Source: Comamonadaceae bacterium (GTDB lineage: Bacteria > Pseudomonadota > Gammaproteobacteria > Burkholderiales > Burkholderiaceae_C). From it: 32,987 nucleotides of DNA. Below are positions 7,545 through 16,272 of the stretch, in pieces. The stretch lies in assembly GCA_947447985.1 (NCBI GenBank), contig CANFLX010000030.1:1-32987 (forward strand). The letters are read 5' to 3'. A program made the position numbers and the translations under genes. Position 1 is the stretch's first letter; every line of letters starts with the position of its first letter. The notes below the pieces were generated by a model, which did no database searches, was not told where the DNA came from, and saw nothing but the letters and a program-made list of their open reading frames with translations.

Positions 7545-8028
7545 AGTCGCAGCCCTGGTATTCGCGCTTGATGCAGGTCTGTGCCCAGCGATTGGCCGTG
7601 GCGAACTCGCTGTCGCTGAGCTCCGCTTTGGATTTGGCCAACTCCTTCTCTGCCTTGGGGTTGCCGTTTTGGATGGCCATCAAAAACCACATCGCCGCGC
7701 GCTGGTGGTCGCGCGTAAATCCTTGGCCGTTGGCATACATGCTGCCAAGCTTGAACTGCGCTTTGTTCTCCCCTTGGGCAGCAGCCATGCGCAGCCATTG
7801 AATCGCCTGCGGATAGTCCTGCTGAACGCCTTGGCCGAACGCGTACATGATGCCCAGCAAGGACTGCGCTTCGCGGTTGCCCGACTGGGCCACACCCCGC
7901 CATTTGGCCACCGCAGCGGCATAGTCTTTGCGCTGGTAGTCGGCATAGCCGTCTTCCCAGGGGCCGGCGTGTGCAGCGGGGGTCAGCATGCTCAGAGACA
8001 ATGCCATGGCGGGTATCCAGGTGCGCAT
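7543..8028 (-). CDS. Secreted Sel1/TPR-repeat protein
   Basis: The 161-residue product starts with a likely signal peptide (MRTWIPAMALSLSMLTPAAHA, cleavage after AHA near residue 21), so it should act in the periplasm or be secreted. The rest holds about three Sel1-type repeats of about 36 residues, recognisable by AQSLLGIMYAFGQGV, AIQWLRMAAAQGENKAQFKLGSMYANGQGF and AAMWFLMAIQNGNPKAEKELA. Such repeats are usually protein-binding scaffolds; no enzyme motif is seen. Two Cys near the C terminus (CIKREYQGC) could form a disulfide. The ATG at 8028 is preceded by AAGGAA on the minus strand, and an upstream extension lacks a signal peptide. It is convergent with motB and divergent from lgt. Its specific role is unknown. 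Confidence 0.82.
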   Translation of the reverse strand: MRTWIPAMALSLSMLTPAAHAGPWEDGYADYQRKDYAAAVAKWRGVAQSGNREAQSLLGIMYAFGQGVQQDYPQAIQWLRMAAAQGENKAQFKLGSMYANGQGFTRDHQRAAMWFLMAIQNGNPKAEKELAKSKAELSDSEFATANRWAQTCIKREYQGCD

Positions 8029-8094
8029 AGAGAAATTCCTTAGACGGGGGTGGGGCGGCTGGGCGCCGACACTTGGATTTTCAGTTATTTCTCT

Positions 8095-8115
8095 GCCTTG
8101 CACAGCCGCCAAGGC
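8095..8115 (+). other. Hairpin in the lgt leader
   Basis: GCCTTG (8095-8100) pairs perfectly with CAAGGC (8110-8115) around a 9-base loop, 11 bases before the lgt ATG. The only Shine-Dalgarno-like bases (AAGG, 8111-8114) lie in the right arm. Function is unproven; a 6-base stem can occur by chance. Confidence 0.3.
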
Positions 8116-8126
8116 ACAATAGCCCC

Positions 8127-8957
8127 ATGCTTATTCACCCGCAAATTGACCCGGTCGCGTTGCAGTTAGGGCCTTTGGCCATTCATTGGTACGGCCTGAC
8201 CTATTTGGCCGCGTTCGGCCTTTTTTTATGGCTGGGAAAGCGTCGTTTGGCGCACACGCCATTTGCCAGCAGCCAGGGGCAAATTCCCTGGGTGTACAGC
8301 GACGTTGAAGACCTGCTGTTCCTGGGTGTCATGGGTGTGGTGCTGGGAGGGCGCATCGGCTATTGCCTCTTTTACAAGCCCGCCTACTACGCCAGCCACC
8401 CGCTGGACATCGTGGCCCTTTGGCAAGGGGGCATGAGTTTTCACGGCGGCATGCTCGGTGTGATTGCGGCCATGGTGTGGTTTGCGCATTCCCGCCAGCG
8501 CAGCTTTTGGCAGGTGGCTGATTTTGTGGCGCCCTGTGTGCCGACGGGTCTGGCCGCCGGACGCGTGGGCAATTTCATCAACGGCGAGTTGTGGGGCAGG
8601 CTTGCCGACCCTGGATTGCCCTGGGGCATGGTGTTTCGCGGTGCGGGCGACGCACCCCGCCACCCGTCTCAGATATACCAATTTTTGCTCGAAGGCATGT
8701 TGCTGTTTGTGCTGCTGTGGTGGTACGCGAGCACCGAGCCCAAGCGCGGGCGCGTTGCTGCAGCATTCCTGGTGGGATATGGCAGCTTTCGATTTATTGC
8801 AGAATTTTTCCGCGAGCCCGATGCGCATTTGGGCCTGCTGTCACTGGGCATGAGCATGGGGCAATGGCTGTGCATGCCCATGCTGATCGGTGGTGCGGCC
8901 CTGTGGCTGTGGGCCGGGCGCAGCGACCGCGCTTTCCCGCCCCTGCAGGGTCATTGA
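8127..8957 (+). CDS. lgt: Lgt, prolipoprotein diacylglyceryl transferase
   Basis: Lgt moves diacylglyceryl from phosphatidylglycerol to the lipobox cysteine of prolipoproteins in the inner membrane, the first step of lipoprotein maturation. The 276-residue product is of normal length with about seven hydrophobic segments. Family motifs are visible: [14 protein letters not shown] near the N terminus, [25 protein letters not shown] and the signature [13 protein letters not shown]. The ATG at 8127 begins [17 protein letters not shown], a typical Lgt N terminus; the frame is open 54 bases earlier but that stretch is not Lgt-like. The ribosome site is weak and partly inside a small hairpin. The next gene begins 3 bases after its stop, suggesting coupling. 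Confidence 0.96.
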   Translation: MLIHPQIDPVALQLGPLAIHWYGLTYLAAFGLFLWLGKRRLAHTPFASSQGQIPWVYSDVEDLLFLGVMGVVLGGRIGYCLFYKPAYYASHPLDIVALWQGGMSFHGGMLGVIAAMVWFAHSRQRSFWQVADFVAPCVPTGLAAGRVGNFINGELWGRLADPGLPWGMVFRGAGDAPRHPSQIYQFLLEGMLLFVLLWWYASTEPKRGRVAAAFLVGYGSFRFIAEFFREPDAHLGLLSLGMSMGQWLCMPMLIGGAALWLWAGRSDRAFPPLQGH

Positions 8958-8960
8958 TCC

Positions 8961-10010
8961 GTGGTACAGCGCGTACTCGTTGTCGATGACGCTGAACTGA
9001 ACCTGCAGTTGCTGGGCAATCTGGTCCAGCGGCTCGAGCCTGCGCAGGCACACGCCTTCACCGACCCTGGCCTGGCGCTGGAGTTCGCACGTTCCACGGC
9101 GGTAGATCTGGTGGTGGTGGACTTCATGATGCCCGCCATGGATGGGCTGGAGTTTCTGCGCCGGTTCCGGGAAATTCCCAGCGACCATGCCATTCCGGTG
9201 TTGATGGTCACCGCGAACGAGGAGCGCGCCGTGCGCTACCACGCGCTGGAATCGGGGGTGGAGGACTTTTTGTCCAAGCCAGTGGACCCGATCGAATTTT
9301 TGGCCCGTGTGAAGAATTTGCTCAAACTCAGTGACGCCACCCGCAAGCTGACCAACCAGGCGGCCTGGTTGGCTGAAAGTGTGCGTGTCGCCACCCGGGA
9401 AGTGCGCGAGCGTGAACGCGAAACGGTGATGAGCTTGGCCAAAGCGGCCGAATACCGCGACGCGGACACCGGCATGCATATTGTGCGCATGGCCCACTAT
9501 GCGCAGCTGATCGCGCGCGAACTGAAACTTTCCCCGGAGGACCAGGAGTTACTGCTGGACGCCTCCACCATGCATGACATCGGAAAAGTGGCCATACCGG
9601 ATCGGGTGCTGCTCAAGCCGGGACAACTTGACCCGGATGAATTGGCTGTTATGCAGCAGCATGCGGCCTACGGCTATGAACTCCTCAAAGACAGCACTTC
9701 GCCCTTGCTCAAAGCCGGTGCCAGCATTGCTTTGGGCCACCATGAAAAATTCGACGGAAGTGGCTACCCGCAGGGGCTCCAAGGCGACGCAATTCCCTTG
9801 TTTTGCCGCATCGTGGCCGTGGCTGATGTCTTTGACGCGCTGACCTCATCGCGCCCCTACAAGGCTGCCTGGCCACTGGAACGCGCAGTGGACTACCTGC
9901 GCACTGGCAAGGGAACGCATTTTGATCCGCAATGCGTCGACGCCTTTTTGGGCGCCTGGTCCGAGGTCCTGGCGATTCGCGACCGCTTTGCGGACGCGCC
10001 GTCGGTCTAG
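8961..10010 (+). CDS. Response regulator with HD-GYP domain (probable c-di-GMP phosphodiesterase)
   Basis: The 349-residue protein joins a receiver domain (about 1-125) to an HD-GYP domain (about 150-340). The phosphoacceptor is D54 in VVVDFMMP, with VLVVDD at the N terminus and a conserved Lys in FLSKPVDP. The metal-binding HD pair is H205-D206 (HDIGK), and the signature HHEKFDGSGYP spans residues 260-270, so all named residues are intact. HD-GYP proteins typically hydrolyse cyclic di-GMP; activity here is inferred. No output DNA-binding domain and no partner histidine kinase are present nearby. The start is GTG at 8961, 3 bases after lgt, without a clear Shine-Dalgarno sequence. Its stop overlaps that of the convergent universal stress gene within CTAG. 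Confidence 0.92.
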   Translation: MVQRVLVVDDAELNLQLLGNLVQRLEPAQAHAFTDPGLALEFARSTAVDLVVVDFMMPAMDGLEFLRRFREIPSDHAIPVLMVTANEERAVRYHALESGVEDFLSKPVDPIEFLARVKNLLKLSDATRKLTNQAAWLAESVRVATREVRERERETVMSLAKAAEYRDADTGMHIVRMAHYAQLIARELKLSPEDQELLLDASTMHDIGKVAIPDRVLLKPGQLDPDELAVMQQHAAYGYELLKDSTSPLLKAGASIALGHHEKFDGSGYPQGLQGDAIPLFCRIVAVADVFDALTSSRPYKAAWPLERAVDYLRTGKGTHFDPQCVDAFLGAWSEVLAIRDRFADAPSV

Positions 10011-10450
10011 CGCACGACCAGGACCGCGGTGGATGCGTGGGTCAGCACTTGCTGGGTCTCGCTGCCCAGCAGCAAACGGGAGAGGCCCCGCCGCCCGTGG
10101 GAGGCCATCACGATCAAGTCACAGTGCTGCTCTTTTGCGACCGCAATCACGGCGTTGGACACCACATCGGATCGTTTGGTCAAGGCCTGGGCTTTGACCC
10201 CTTTGTCGGCCGCCGTTTTTGCGATGGCGCGCACATGGTTCAGGGCGCTTTCGGTCCACGAACTTTCAACGCGGGCAATTTCAGCGCCGTCGATGGCGAT
10301 ACCGCCTTCAAAGTAGCTGATGGGGTAGGGCGGCACGGCTTGAAAGGCGATCAACTCGGCCTTGCAGGCTGCAGCCAGGTCTATCGCCGTTGCAATGGCT
10401 TTTTGCGACAGATCAGAGCCGTCGGTGGCAACCAGGATGCGTGTGTACAT
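10007..10450 (-). CDS. Universal stress protein, UspA family (ATP-binding type)
   Basis: The 147-residue product is a single Usp domain of normal length. It begins MYTRILVATDGSDLSQKA, the usual first strand and nucleotide loop, and ends with the ATP-binding signature G-x2-G-x9-G-S as ASHGRRGLSRLLLGSETQQVL and then TASTAVLVV-like strand residues. Such proteins help survival under starvation or low oxygen; the exact role here cannot be read. The ATG at 10450 faces ccoI across a 109-base gap. That gap contains an FNR-type box 57-70 bases upstream of this gene, so oxygen control is plausible, as in other bacteria where FNR/Anr drives usp genes. Confidence 0.9.
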   Translation of the reverse strand: MYTRILVATDGSDLSQKAIATAIDLAAACKAELIAFQAVPPYPISYFEGGIAIDGAEIARVESSWTESALNHVRAIAKTAADKGVKAQALTKRSDVVSNAVIAVAKEQHCDLIVMASHGRRGLSRLLLGSETQQVLTHASTAVLVVR

Positions 10451-10506
10451 AAATGGACCCTCTCAGTGTGTTTGCCATGAGGCTAGCAGTGAATGAATTT
10501 CCAAAG

Positions 10507-10520
10507 TTGACGTGGATCAA
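10507..10520. promoter_or_regulatory. FNR/Anr box between usp and ccoI
   Basis: TTGACGTGGATCAA matches the FNR palindrome TTGAT-N4-ATCAA at nine of ten informative bases. It is shared by the divergent usp gene (start 10450) and ccoI (start 10560). Its distance suits a promoter for usp (about 22-base leader) somewhat better than for ccoI, whose transcript would be nearly leaderless. The cognate FNR is encoded at 18023-18823. Confidence 0.75.
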
Positions 10521-10559
10521 CAGGTATCTCGGCCACTCAGGCACACTTGAGGGCTGACC

Positions 10560-12818
10560 ATGCCGACCGCCGCACCCTTTCAATTGCTTGACGATCCCCA
10601 GGAGTGGGGCGCCTTTAGTCGCTTGGTCGATGCCGCCACCGGTCTGTGGGAGTCCCAGGTGGTGATAGGTGGCATGCACTGCGCCGCTTGCTCGGTGACG
10701 GTGGAAGAGGCGCTGCGCAAAGTGCCGGGCGTGCAAACGGCCGCCGTGAGCGCCAGCGGCCAGCGGGCCACGGTGCAGTGGCAGGCCGGACGGGTACAGC
10801 CCTCGCATTGGATGGGCGCAGTCGTTGGCAGCGGCTACCAGGTGGTGCCCGCCAATGACGCCTTTGCCAACACCCAGCGCAAGGCCGAGAACCGTGCAGC
10901 ACTGTGGCGCTGGTTGGTGGCGGGCCTGTGCATGATGCAAGTGATGATGTATGCCTACCCCGCTTACACCGCGCGCGCTGGCGACCTCAGCGCCGAAATG
11001 GAAGCCCTTCTGCGCTGGGCGTCCTGGGTGTTGACCTTGCCAGTCGTGTTTTTTTCTTGTGGCGGTTTCTTTCGCAGTGCGTGGAACGACGTGCTGCACC
11101 GACGCATCGGCATGGACTTGCCGGTCGCGCTCGGGATCGCGGTGACCTTTGCCGTCAGCACCGCCGGGACCTTTGAGCCGTCCGGCATCTTCGGGCGCGA
11201 AGTCTATTTCGACTCTCTGACCATGTTCGTCTTCTTTTTGTTGAGTGGACGCTGGCTGGAATTGCGCCTGCGTGCCCGCACGGCCGGCGCCTTGGAAGCG
11301 GTGATGAACCGCATGCCCGAAGGTGCCGAGCGCCAGACTGCAGACGGTTCGTGGGAACGCGTGGCGGTTCGCCGCATTGTTGTTGGAGACCTCTTGCGCG
11401 TGCAAAGCGGACAGTCGTTTGCCGCAGATGGTGTGGTGGAGCAGGGCGCCAGCAGTGTGGACGAAGCCTTGCTGACGGGTGAATCGCGCCCCTTGCGGCG
11501 TGAAGTGGGCGCGGAAGTGCTCGCCGGAAGCTTTAACCTGGGGGCCACGCTGTGGGTCCGTGTCAAGCGCGTGGCCAACAACACCCGATATGCCCAAATC
11601 GTGGCGCTGATGGAGGCGGCTTCCGCCGCCAAACCGACGCTGGCCCTGCTTGCAGACCGACTGGCCAAACCCTTTTTGCTGGCCGTCATGCTGAGCGCTG
11701 CAGGTGCTGCCGTCTGGTGGTGGGACCGCGATCCGGAGCGCGCGCTGATGGTGGCTGTGTCGGTGTTGGTGGTGACCTGCCCTTGCGCTTTGTCGCTGGC
11801 AACGCCGGCTGCCATGCTGGCGGCTGCCGGGCGGCTCGCGGGTGGTGGTGTGTTGGTGCGGCGTCTGCAGGCGCTCGAAGAGTTGGCGCGGGTGGATACC
11901 GTCGTGTTTGACAAAACCGGCACGCTTAGTCGGGACCAGTTGCAGGTGTGCAGTGTGAAAACCCGCGCGGATGTACCTGACGCTCGGGCCTTGGCCTGGG
12001 CGGCGGCGCTTGCGCGCCACTCTTTGCATCCGGTTTCGCGCGCCTTGGTGCAGGCGCAGTTGCGCGGGCAAGCCGCAACGCCCGATGCAAGGACGTGGCA
12101 ATGTGAAAGTGCCACGGAGCTTGCGGGGCAGGGCCTGACAGGCGACGTCGTGGCAAGCGTGGGCGACTCCCACACTTTGCGGCTGGGGTCTGCGGTGTTT
12201 TGCGGTGTGGTCCCGACGGCTGACGCCGACACCGAAGTCATGCTCAGCGACGACCAAGGCTGGGTGGCTACTTTTGCCCTCTCGGAAGCTTTGCGCAGCG
12301 ATGCCAAAGCAAGTGTGGACGCCTTGCGCTCAGCGGGCGTGGAGGTGCGGGTGCTCTCCGGCGACAAGGCGACTGCGGTGGAGCGGGTGGCCCGGACTCT
12401 GGGTATCGCCCATGCGCAGGGAGCCTGTTCGCCCAACGAGAAGCTGCAAGCGTTGCGGACGCTGCAAGCGCAGGGACGCAGCGTGGCGATGGTAGGTGAC
12501 GGCCTCAACGATGCGCCCGTACTCGCAGGGGCCCAGGTCTCTTTTGCGCTGGGCCAGGCCGTGCCACTGGCCCAGGCGCAATCGGACTTTGTGGTGCTCG
12601 CAAGTGAACTGATGCCGGTGGCGCAAACCCTTTTGCTCGCGCGGCGCACCATGGCTGTGGTACGGCAAAACCTGGCCTGGGCCTTGGTGTACAACGCAGT
12701 CTGTGTGCCGCTGGCGGTGGCGGGCATGTTGCCGGCCTGGGCGGCGGGCTTGGGCATGGCTGGCAGCTCTTTGCTGGTCGTCGGCAATGCATTGCGCTTG
12801 TCGCGCGCTGAGCCCTAA
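10560..12818 (+). CDS. ccoI: CcoI, copper-exporting P1B-type ATPase for cbb3 oxidase assembly
   Basis: CcoI (FixI) pumps copper across the inner membrane for insertion into the CuB site of cbb3 oxidase. The 752-residue protein has an N-terminal metal-binding domain with GMHCAAC (Cys41 and Cys44), membrane helices, the intramembrane CPC motif (residues 407-409), the phosphorylation loop DKTGT (451-455) and GDGLNDAP in the hinge. The last helices hold YN and MxxSS-type residues expected of copper pumps. A general copper-detoxification CopA is the main alternative, but the immediate downstream ccoS-ccoNOQP order argues for CcoI. ATG at 10560 has only GAGGG-like bases upstream. An FNR box lies 39 bases before it. 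Confidence 0.94.
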   Translation: MPTAAPFQLLDDPQEWGAFSRLVDAATGLWESQVVIGGMHCAACSVTVEEALRKVPGVQTAAVSASGQRATVQWQAGRVQPSHWMGAVVGSGYQVVPANDAFANTQRKAENRAALWRWLVAGLCMMQVMMYAYPAYTARAGDLSAEMEALLRWASWVLTLPVVFFSCGGFFRSAWNDVLHRRIGMDLPVALGIAVTFAVSTAGTFEPSGIFGREVYFDSLTMFVFFLLSGRWLELRLRARTAGALEAVMNRMPEGAERQTADGSWERVAVRRIVVGDLLRVQSGQSFAADGVVEQGASSVDEALLTGESRPLRREVGAEVLAGSFNLGATLWVRVKRVANNTRYAQIVALMEAASAAKPTLALLADRLAKPFLLAVMLSAAGAAVWWWDRDPERALMVAVSVLVVTCPCALSLATPAAMLAAAGRLAGGGVLVRRLQALEELARVDTVVFDKTGTLSRDQLQVCSVKTRADVPDARALAWAAALARHSLHPVSRALVQAQLRGQAATPDARTWQCESATELAGQGLTGDVVASVGDSHTLRLGSAVFCGVVPTADADTEVMLSDDQGWVATFALSEALRSDAKASVDALRSAGVEVRVLSGDKATAVERVARTLGIAHAQGACSPNEKLQALRTLQAQGRSVAMVGDGLNDAPVLAGAQVSFALGQAVPLAQAQSDFVVLASELMPVAQTLLLARRTMAVVRQNLAWALVYNAVCVPLAVAGMLPAWAAGLGMAGSSLLVVGNALRLSRAEP

Positions 12819-12838
12819 GCGCTGATTGGAGGCCTTTC

Positions 12839-12976
12839 TTGGACATTTTGTATTTGCTCATCCCCCTTTCGGTGGTCCTGGTTTTTCTGATTCTGGTGGG
12901 CCTGTGGTGGGCGATCGACCGGGGTCAGTTCGAGGATATTGAGGCCGAAGGGGAGCGAATCCTTCGCGAACCCTAG
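12839..12976 (+). CDS. ccoS: CcoS, small cbb3 oxidase assembly protein
   Basis: This 45-residue gene is easily missed because it starts with TTG. GGAGG lies 7 bases before that codon, which fixes the start. The product begins MDILYLLIPLSVVLVFLI, has one membrane helix (about residues 4-25), then WWAIDRGQFEDIEAEGERIL. The helix followed by W-[AS]-[IV]-x-x-GQFEDLE-type residues is the CcoS/FixS family pattern. CcoS is needed for cofactor (copper and haem) incorporation into cbb3 oxidase; its mechanism is not settled. It lies 20 bases after ccoI, the usual partner, and 113 bases before ccoN. No ATG start is available in this frame. Confidence 0.92.
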   Translation: MDILYLLIPLSVVLVFLILVGLWWAIDRGQFEDIEAEGERILREP

Positions 12977-13013
12977 CGTTTTTGTCTGTCACCCAGCGCT
13001 CTTTGTTGGGCAC

Positions 13014-13027
13014 TTGATTTGCGTCAA
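13014..13027 (+). promoter_or_regulatory. FNR/Anr box before ccoN
   Basis: TTGATTTGCGTCAA matches TTGAT-N4-ATCAA at nine of ten informative bases. It lies in the 113-base gap between ccoS and ccoN, 62 bases before the ccoN ATG. A site at -41.5 would place the transcription start near 13062, giving a leader of about 28 bases. Confidence 0.82.
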
Positions 13028-13089
13028 GTCACTTTGAAGCCATTGCAGACACACTCGTGCGCAAGGTCAATTCAAAAGAGGACATCGGT

Positions 13090-14526
13090 ATGGCATTCGC
13101 AAATCAGCAGGCAACGAGCTACAACGACACCGTCGTTCGGCAATTTGCCATCATGACTGTGGTGTGGGGGGTGGTTGGAATGCTGGTGGGGGTCATCATT
13201 GCCGCCCAATTGGCCTGGCCAGAGCTCAACTTTGGTATTCCCTGGCTCACTTATGGCCGCCTTCGGCCGCTGCACACCAACGCGGTGATCTTCGCTTTCG
13301 GTGGCTGCGGCTTGTTTGCCTCAGCGTATTACGTCGTACAAAGAACCTGCCAGGTGCGCTTGTTTGGCGGCAACTTGGCCAGCTGGACGTTTTGGGGTTG
13401 GCAGCTGGTGATTTTGGCGGCTGCCATCTCTCTGCCGCTGGGCTACACCCAAGGCAAAGAATATGCCGAACTCGAGTGGCCCATTGACATCCTGATCACG
13501 CTGGTGTGGGTGGCATTTGCCGTGGTGTTTTTTGGCACCCTGGGTACGCGCAAGGTCAAACATATTTATGTCGCCAACTGGTTCTTCGGCGCCTTCATTT
13601 TGGCGGTGGCCTTGCTGCACCTGGTGAACAGCGCCGCCATTCCCGCAGGCTGGATGAAGTCCTACTCTGCCTATGCCGGTGTGCAAGACGCCATGGTGCA
13701 GTGGTGGTACGGACACAACGCGGTGGGCTTCTTCTTGACCGCAGGCTTCTTGGGCATGATGTATTACTTCATCCCTAAGCAAGCCGGTCGTCCCGTCTAC
13801 AGCTACCGCCTGTCCATCGTCCACTTCTGGGCACTGATTTTTACCTATATGTGGGCGGGCCCGCACCACCTGCACTACACCGCTTTGCCGGACTGGACGC
13901 AGTCGGTCGGTATGGTGTTCTCCCTGATTCTTCTGGCTCCCAGCTGGGGCGGCATGATCAACGGCATCATGACCCTGTCGGGTGCCTGGCACAAGCTGCG
14001 CGACGACCCGATCCTGCGTTTCCTGATCGTCTCCTTGTCCTTCTACGGCATGAGTACCTTCGAAGGCCCAATGATGTCCATCAAGACCGTCAACGCCTTG
14101 AGCCACTACACCGACTGGACCGTGGGCCACGTGCACTCGGGCGCTTTGGGTTGGGTGGGCTTGGTAACCATGGGTTCCATGTACTACCTGATTCCTCGCC
14201 TGTTTGGCCAAAAACAGATGTACAGCGTCAAAGCCATTGAAATCCATTTCTGGACGGCCACGGTCGGTATCGTGATTTACATCGCTGCGATGTGGATTGC
14301 CGGTGTGATGCAAGGCCTGATGTGGCGCGCCATCAATCCGGATGGCACCCTGACCTACACCTTTGTGGAATCCGTCAAGGCGACCTATCCCTTCTACGTG
14401 TTGCGTTTGCTCGGTGGCCTGTTGTACCTGAGCGGCATGTTGATCATGCTCTGGAACACCCTGAAAACCGCCACCAATGGGCGCGCTGAATTGGTGACGA
14501 TTCCAGCTGTCGCGGCCCACGCCTAA
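13090..14526 (+). CDS. ccoN: CcoN, cbb3-type cytochrome c oxidase subunit I
   Basis: CcoN is the catalytic subunit of the high-affinity cbb3 oxidase; it holds haem b and the haem b3-CuB oxygen-reducing centre and pumps protons. The 478-residue protein is of normal length with about 12 membrane helices. Histidines expected for cofactors are present: in [10 protein letters not shown] (low-spin haem), [12 protein letters not shown] and [12 protein letters not shown] (CuB), and [17 protein letters not shown] (haems). The ATG at 13090 is preferred over a GTG 33 bases upstream because GAGG precedes it and the extra residues are not family-like. It heads ccoN-O-Q-P and has an FNR box in its leader. 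Confidence 0.97.
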   Translation: MAFANQQATSYNDTVVRQFAIMTVVWGVVGMLVGVIIAAQLAWPELNFGIPWLTYGRLRPLHTNAVIFAFGGCGLFASAYYVVQRTCQVRLFGGNLASWTFWGWQLVILAAAISLPLGYTQGKEYAELEWPIDILITLVWVAFAVVFFGTLGTRKVKHIYVANWFFGAFILAVALLHLVNSAAIPAGWMKSYSAYAGVQDAMVQWWYGHNAVGFFLTAGFLGMMYYFIPKQAGRPVYSYRLSIVHFWALIFTYMWAGPHHLHYTALPDWTQSVGMVFSLILLAPSWGGMINGIMTLSGAWHKLRDDPILRFLIVSLSFYGMSTFEGPMMSIKTVNALSHYTDWTVGHVHSGALGWVGLVTMGSMYYLIPRLFGQKQMYSVKAIEIHFWTATVGIVIYIAAMWIAGVMQGLMWRAINPDGTLTYTFVESVKATYPFYVLRLLGGLLYLSGMLIMLWNTLKTATNGRAELVTIPAVAAHA

Positions 14527-14543
14527 ATTCCAAGGATCGAACC

Positions 14544-15170
14544 ATGGCTAAAGAAAATTCCACATCGAGCCTCTCGCACGAAAAGATCGAAACCAGCAAC
14601 TTTCTGATGATTGTGCTGATCCTGCTGGTCCTGCTGGCCGGCGGCATGGTCGAGATCGTCCCGCTGTTTTTCCAGAAATCGACCACCGAGGCGATTCCCG
14701 GAGTGCAGCCCTACACGCCCTTGCAGTTGGCGGGGCGCGATATCTATACCCGCGAAGGTTGCTACAACTGCCACTCGCAAATGATTCGCCCCTTCCGGGC
14801 CGAGACCTTGCGCTACGGCCATTACTCGGTGGCTGGCGAGTCGGTGTACGACCATCCCTTCCAATGGGGTAGCAAGCGCACGGGTCCCGACCTGGCCCGC
14901 GTGGGTGCCAAGTACAGCGACGAGTGGCATCGTATCCACCTGACCAATCCCCGCGATTTGGTGCCGGAGTCCAACATGCCAGCCTACCCGTGGTTGGAAA
15001 AGAACCTGGTGGATGCGGCTTCGCTGCCGGCCCATATGCAAGCGCTGCGCCGGGTGGGTGTTCCTTACACCGATGCCCAAATTGCGGCAGCGTCTGAGGA
15101 AGTGAAAGGCAAAACCGAGCTGGACGCCACGATCGCCTACCTGCAGATGCTTGGCCTCACCCTGAAATAA
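14544..15170 (+). CDS. ccoO: CcoO, cbb3 oxidase mono-haem cytochrome c subunit
   Basis: CcoO carries one c-type haem and passes electrons from CcoP to CcoN. The 208-residue product has an N-terminal membrane anchor (about residues 22-42, [21 protein letters not shown]) and a periplasmic domain with a single haem site, C73-x-x-C76-H77 in [13 protein letters not shown]. Methionines such as that in ESNMPAYPW supply the axial-ligand region typical of CcoO. Length fits the family (about 200-210). The ATG at 14544 has AAGGA upstream and lies 17 bases after ccoN. The closely spaced order N-O-Q-P indicates one transcript. Confidence 0.97.
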   Translation: MAKENSTSSLSHEKIETSNFLMIVLILLVLLAGGMVEIVPLFFQKSTTEAIPGVQPYTPLQLAGRDIYTREGCYNCHSQMIRPFRAETLRYGHYSVAGESVYDHPFQWGSKRTGPDLARVGAKYSDEWHRIHLTNPRDLVPESNMPAYPWLEKNLVDAASLPAHMQALRRVGVPYTDAQIAAASEEVKGKTELDATIAYLQMLGLTLK

Positions 15171-15185
15171 ACCCGGAAGACTGCT

Positions 15186-15323
15186 ATGGACATCAACACA
15201 TTGCGCGCAGTAGTCACCCTGGTGAGCTTTGCGATCTTCATCGGCATCATGCGCTGGGCGTGGTCACGCCGTCGCGAGGCTGATTTCACGGAAGCGGCCA
15301 ACCTGCCTTTCACGCAGGATTGA
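15186..15323 (+). CDS. ccoQ: CcoQ, small cbb3 oxidase subunit
   Basis: The 45-residue product MDINTLRAVVTLVSF... has a single membrane helix (about residues 6-24) followed by RWAWSRRREADFTEAANLPF. The W-S-x-x-[RK]-R...F-x-[ED]-A-A-x-L-P-F pattern is typical of CcoQ/FixQ. CcoQ stabilises the association of CcoP with the CcoNO core. The ATG at 15186 has GGAAG about 9 bases upstream and lies 15 bases after ccoO; ccoP begins 24 bases later. Position and pattern together make the assignment secure despite its size. Confidence 0.94.
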   Translation: MDINTLRAVVTLVSFAIFIGIMRWAWSRRREADFTEAANLPFTQD

Positions 15324-15347
15324 TGGAAAAACGCACAAGGAATTGAT

Positions 15348-16247
15348 ATGAGTGATTTCACCAGTAATTTTTGGGCCCTGTTCGTGGCCTCCATCACCGT
15401 CATTGGCATGCTGGCTTGCTTGCTGCTGCTGTGGTTCAGCGGCAAAGCCCGCGCCATGACGGCCCATGACAACACCACCGGTCACGTCTGGGACGGCGAC
15501 TTGCGCGAGATGAATAACCCGCTTCCCCGCTGGTGGGTGTGGTTGTTTGTGATCACCGTGGTGTTTGGCTTTGTGTATTTGGCCCTCTACCCCGGACTGG
15601 GAAAATCGACGGGCCAGCTCGGCTGGACCTCTTCTGGCCAGTACGACGCTGAAGTGCAAAAAGCCAACCTGGCCGAAGCGCCGTTGTACGCCCGTTTTAC
15701 CGCCATGGCGCCTGAGGCGGTAGCCAAAGATCCCCAAGCCCACGCGATTGGCGAACGCTTGTTCATGAACAACTGCGCGCAGTGCCATGGCTCGGATGCG
15801 CATGGCTCCAAAGGCTTTCCCAATCTGACCGATGGCGACTGGCTGCACGGCGGAACCCCGGACAAAATCAAGGAAACCCTGACCTTGGGTCGCATCGGCC
15901 AAATGCCTCCCATGGCCGCTGCAGTGGGAACGCCTGACGACGTGAAAAACGTGGCCAACTATGTGCTGAGCCTCTCCGGTAGCCCGCACGATTCTGTACG
16001 TGCTGCTTTGGGCAAGTCCAAGTTCACGGTGTGTGCGGCTTGCCATGGCGCCGACGGACGGGGCAACCAAGCGCTGGGCGCGCCGAACCTGAGTGACAAA
16101 ATTTGGCTGCATGGTTATGGCGAAGCAGCCATCATCAACATGGTGAACAACGGCAAAGTCAATCAAATGCCCGCGCAGGCCAAGAAGTTGACTGAGGCGC
16201 AAATCCACGTGCTGGCCAGCTATGTCTGGAGCCTGTCGAATCCTTGA
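15348..16247 (+). CDS. ccoP: CcoP, cbb3 oxidase di-haem cytochrome c subunit
   Basis: CcoP accepts electrons from soluble or membrane cytochromes and feeds CcoO. The 299-residue protein has two N-terminal membrane helices (about residues 8-28 and 60-80) with the family segment DGDLREMNNPLPRWWVWLF between them. Two periplasmic cytochrome c domains follow, with haem sites C143AQCH147 and C229AACH233. Axial methionines are likely in QMPPM and QMPAQ. Length is normal (about 290-310). The ATG at 15348 has AAGGAA upstream. ccoG follows after 25 bases. Confidence 0.97.
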   Translation: MSDFTSNFWALFVASITVIGMLACLLLLWFSGKARAMTAHDNTTGHVWDGDLREMNNPLPRWWVWLFVITVVFGFVYLALYPGLGKSTGQLGWTSSGQYDAEVQKANLAEAPLYARFTAMAPEAVAKDPQAHAIGERLFMNNCAQCHGSDAHGSKGFPNLTDGDWLHGGTPDKIKETLTLGRIGQMPPMAAAVGTPDDVKNVANYVLSLSGSPHDSVRAALGKSKFTVCAACHGADGRGNQALGAPNLSDKIWLHGYGEAAIINMVNNGKVNQMPAQAKKLTEAQIHVLASYVWSLSNP

Positions 16248-16272
16248 GCCGGCCTTTTGAAGTAGAGAACTT

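Noticed and set aside
10413..12257. Minus-strand open frame of about 614 codons opposite ccoI
   Set aside because: It is the antisense shadow of the copper ATPase gene and has no family features; its end also runs into the usp gene.
11204..12787. Second long minus-strand frame opposite ccoI
   Set aside because: Low-complexity Ala/Ser/Thr composition and full antisense overlap with a conserved gene.
13321..14520. Minus-strand frame of about 400 codons opposite ccoN
   Set aside because: Fully antisense to the oxidase subunit, with no ribosome site or recognisable domain.
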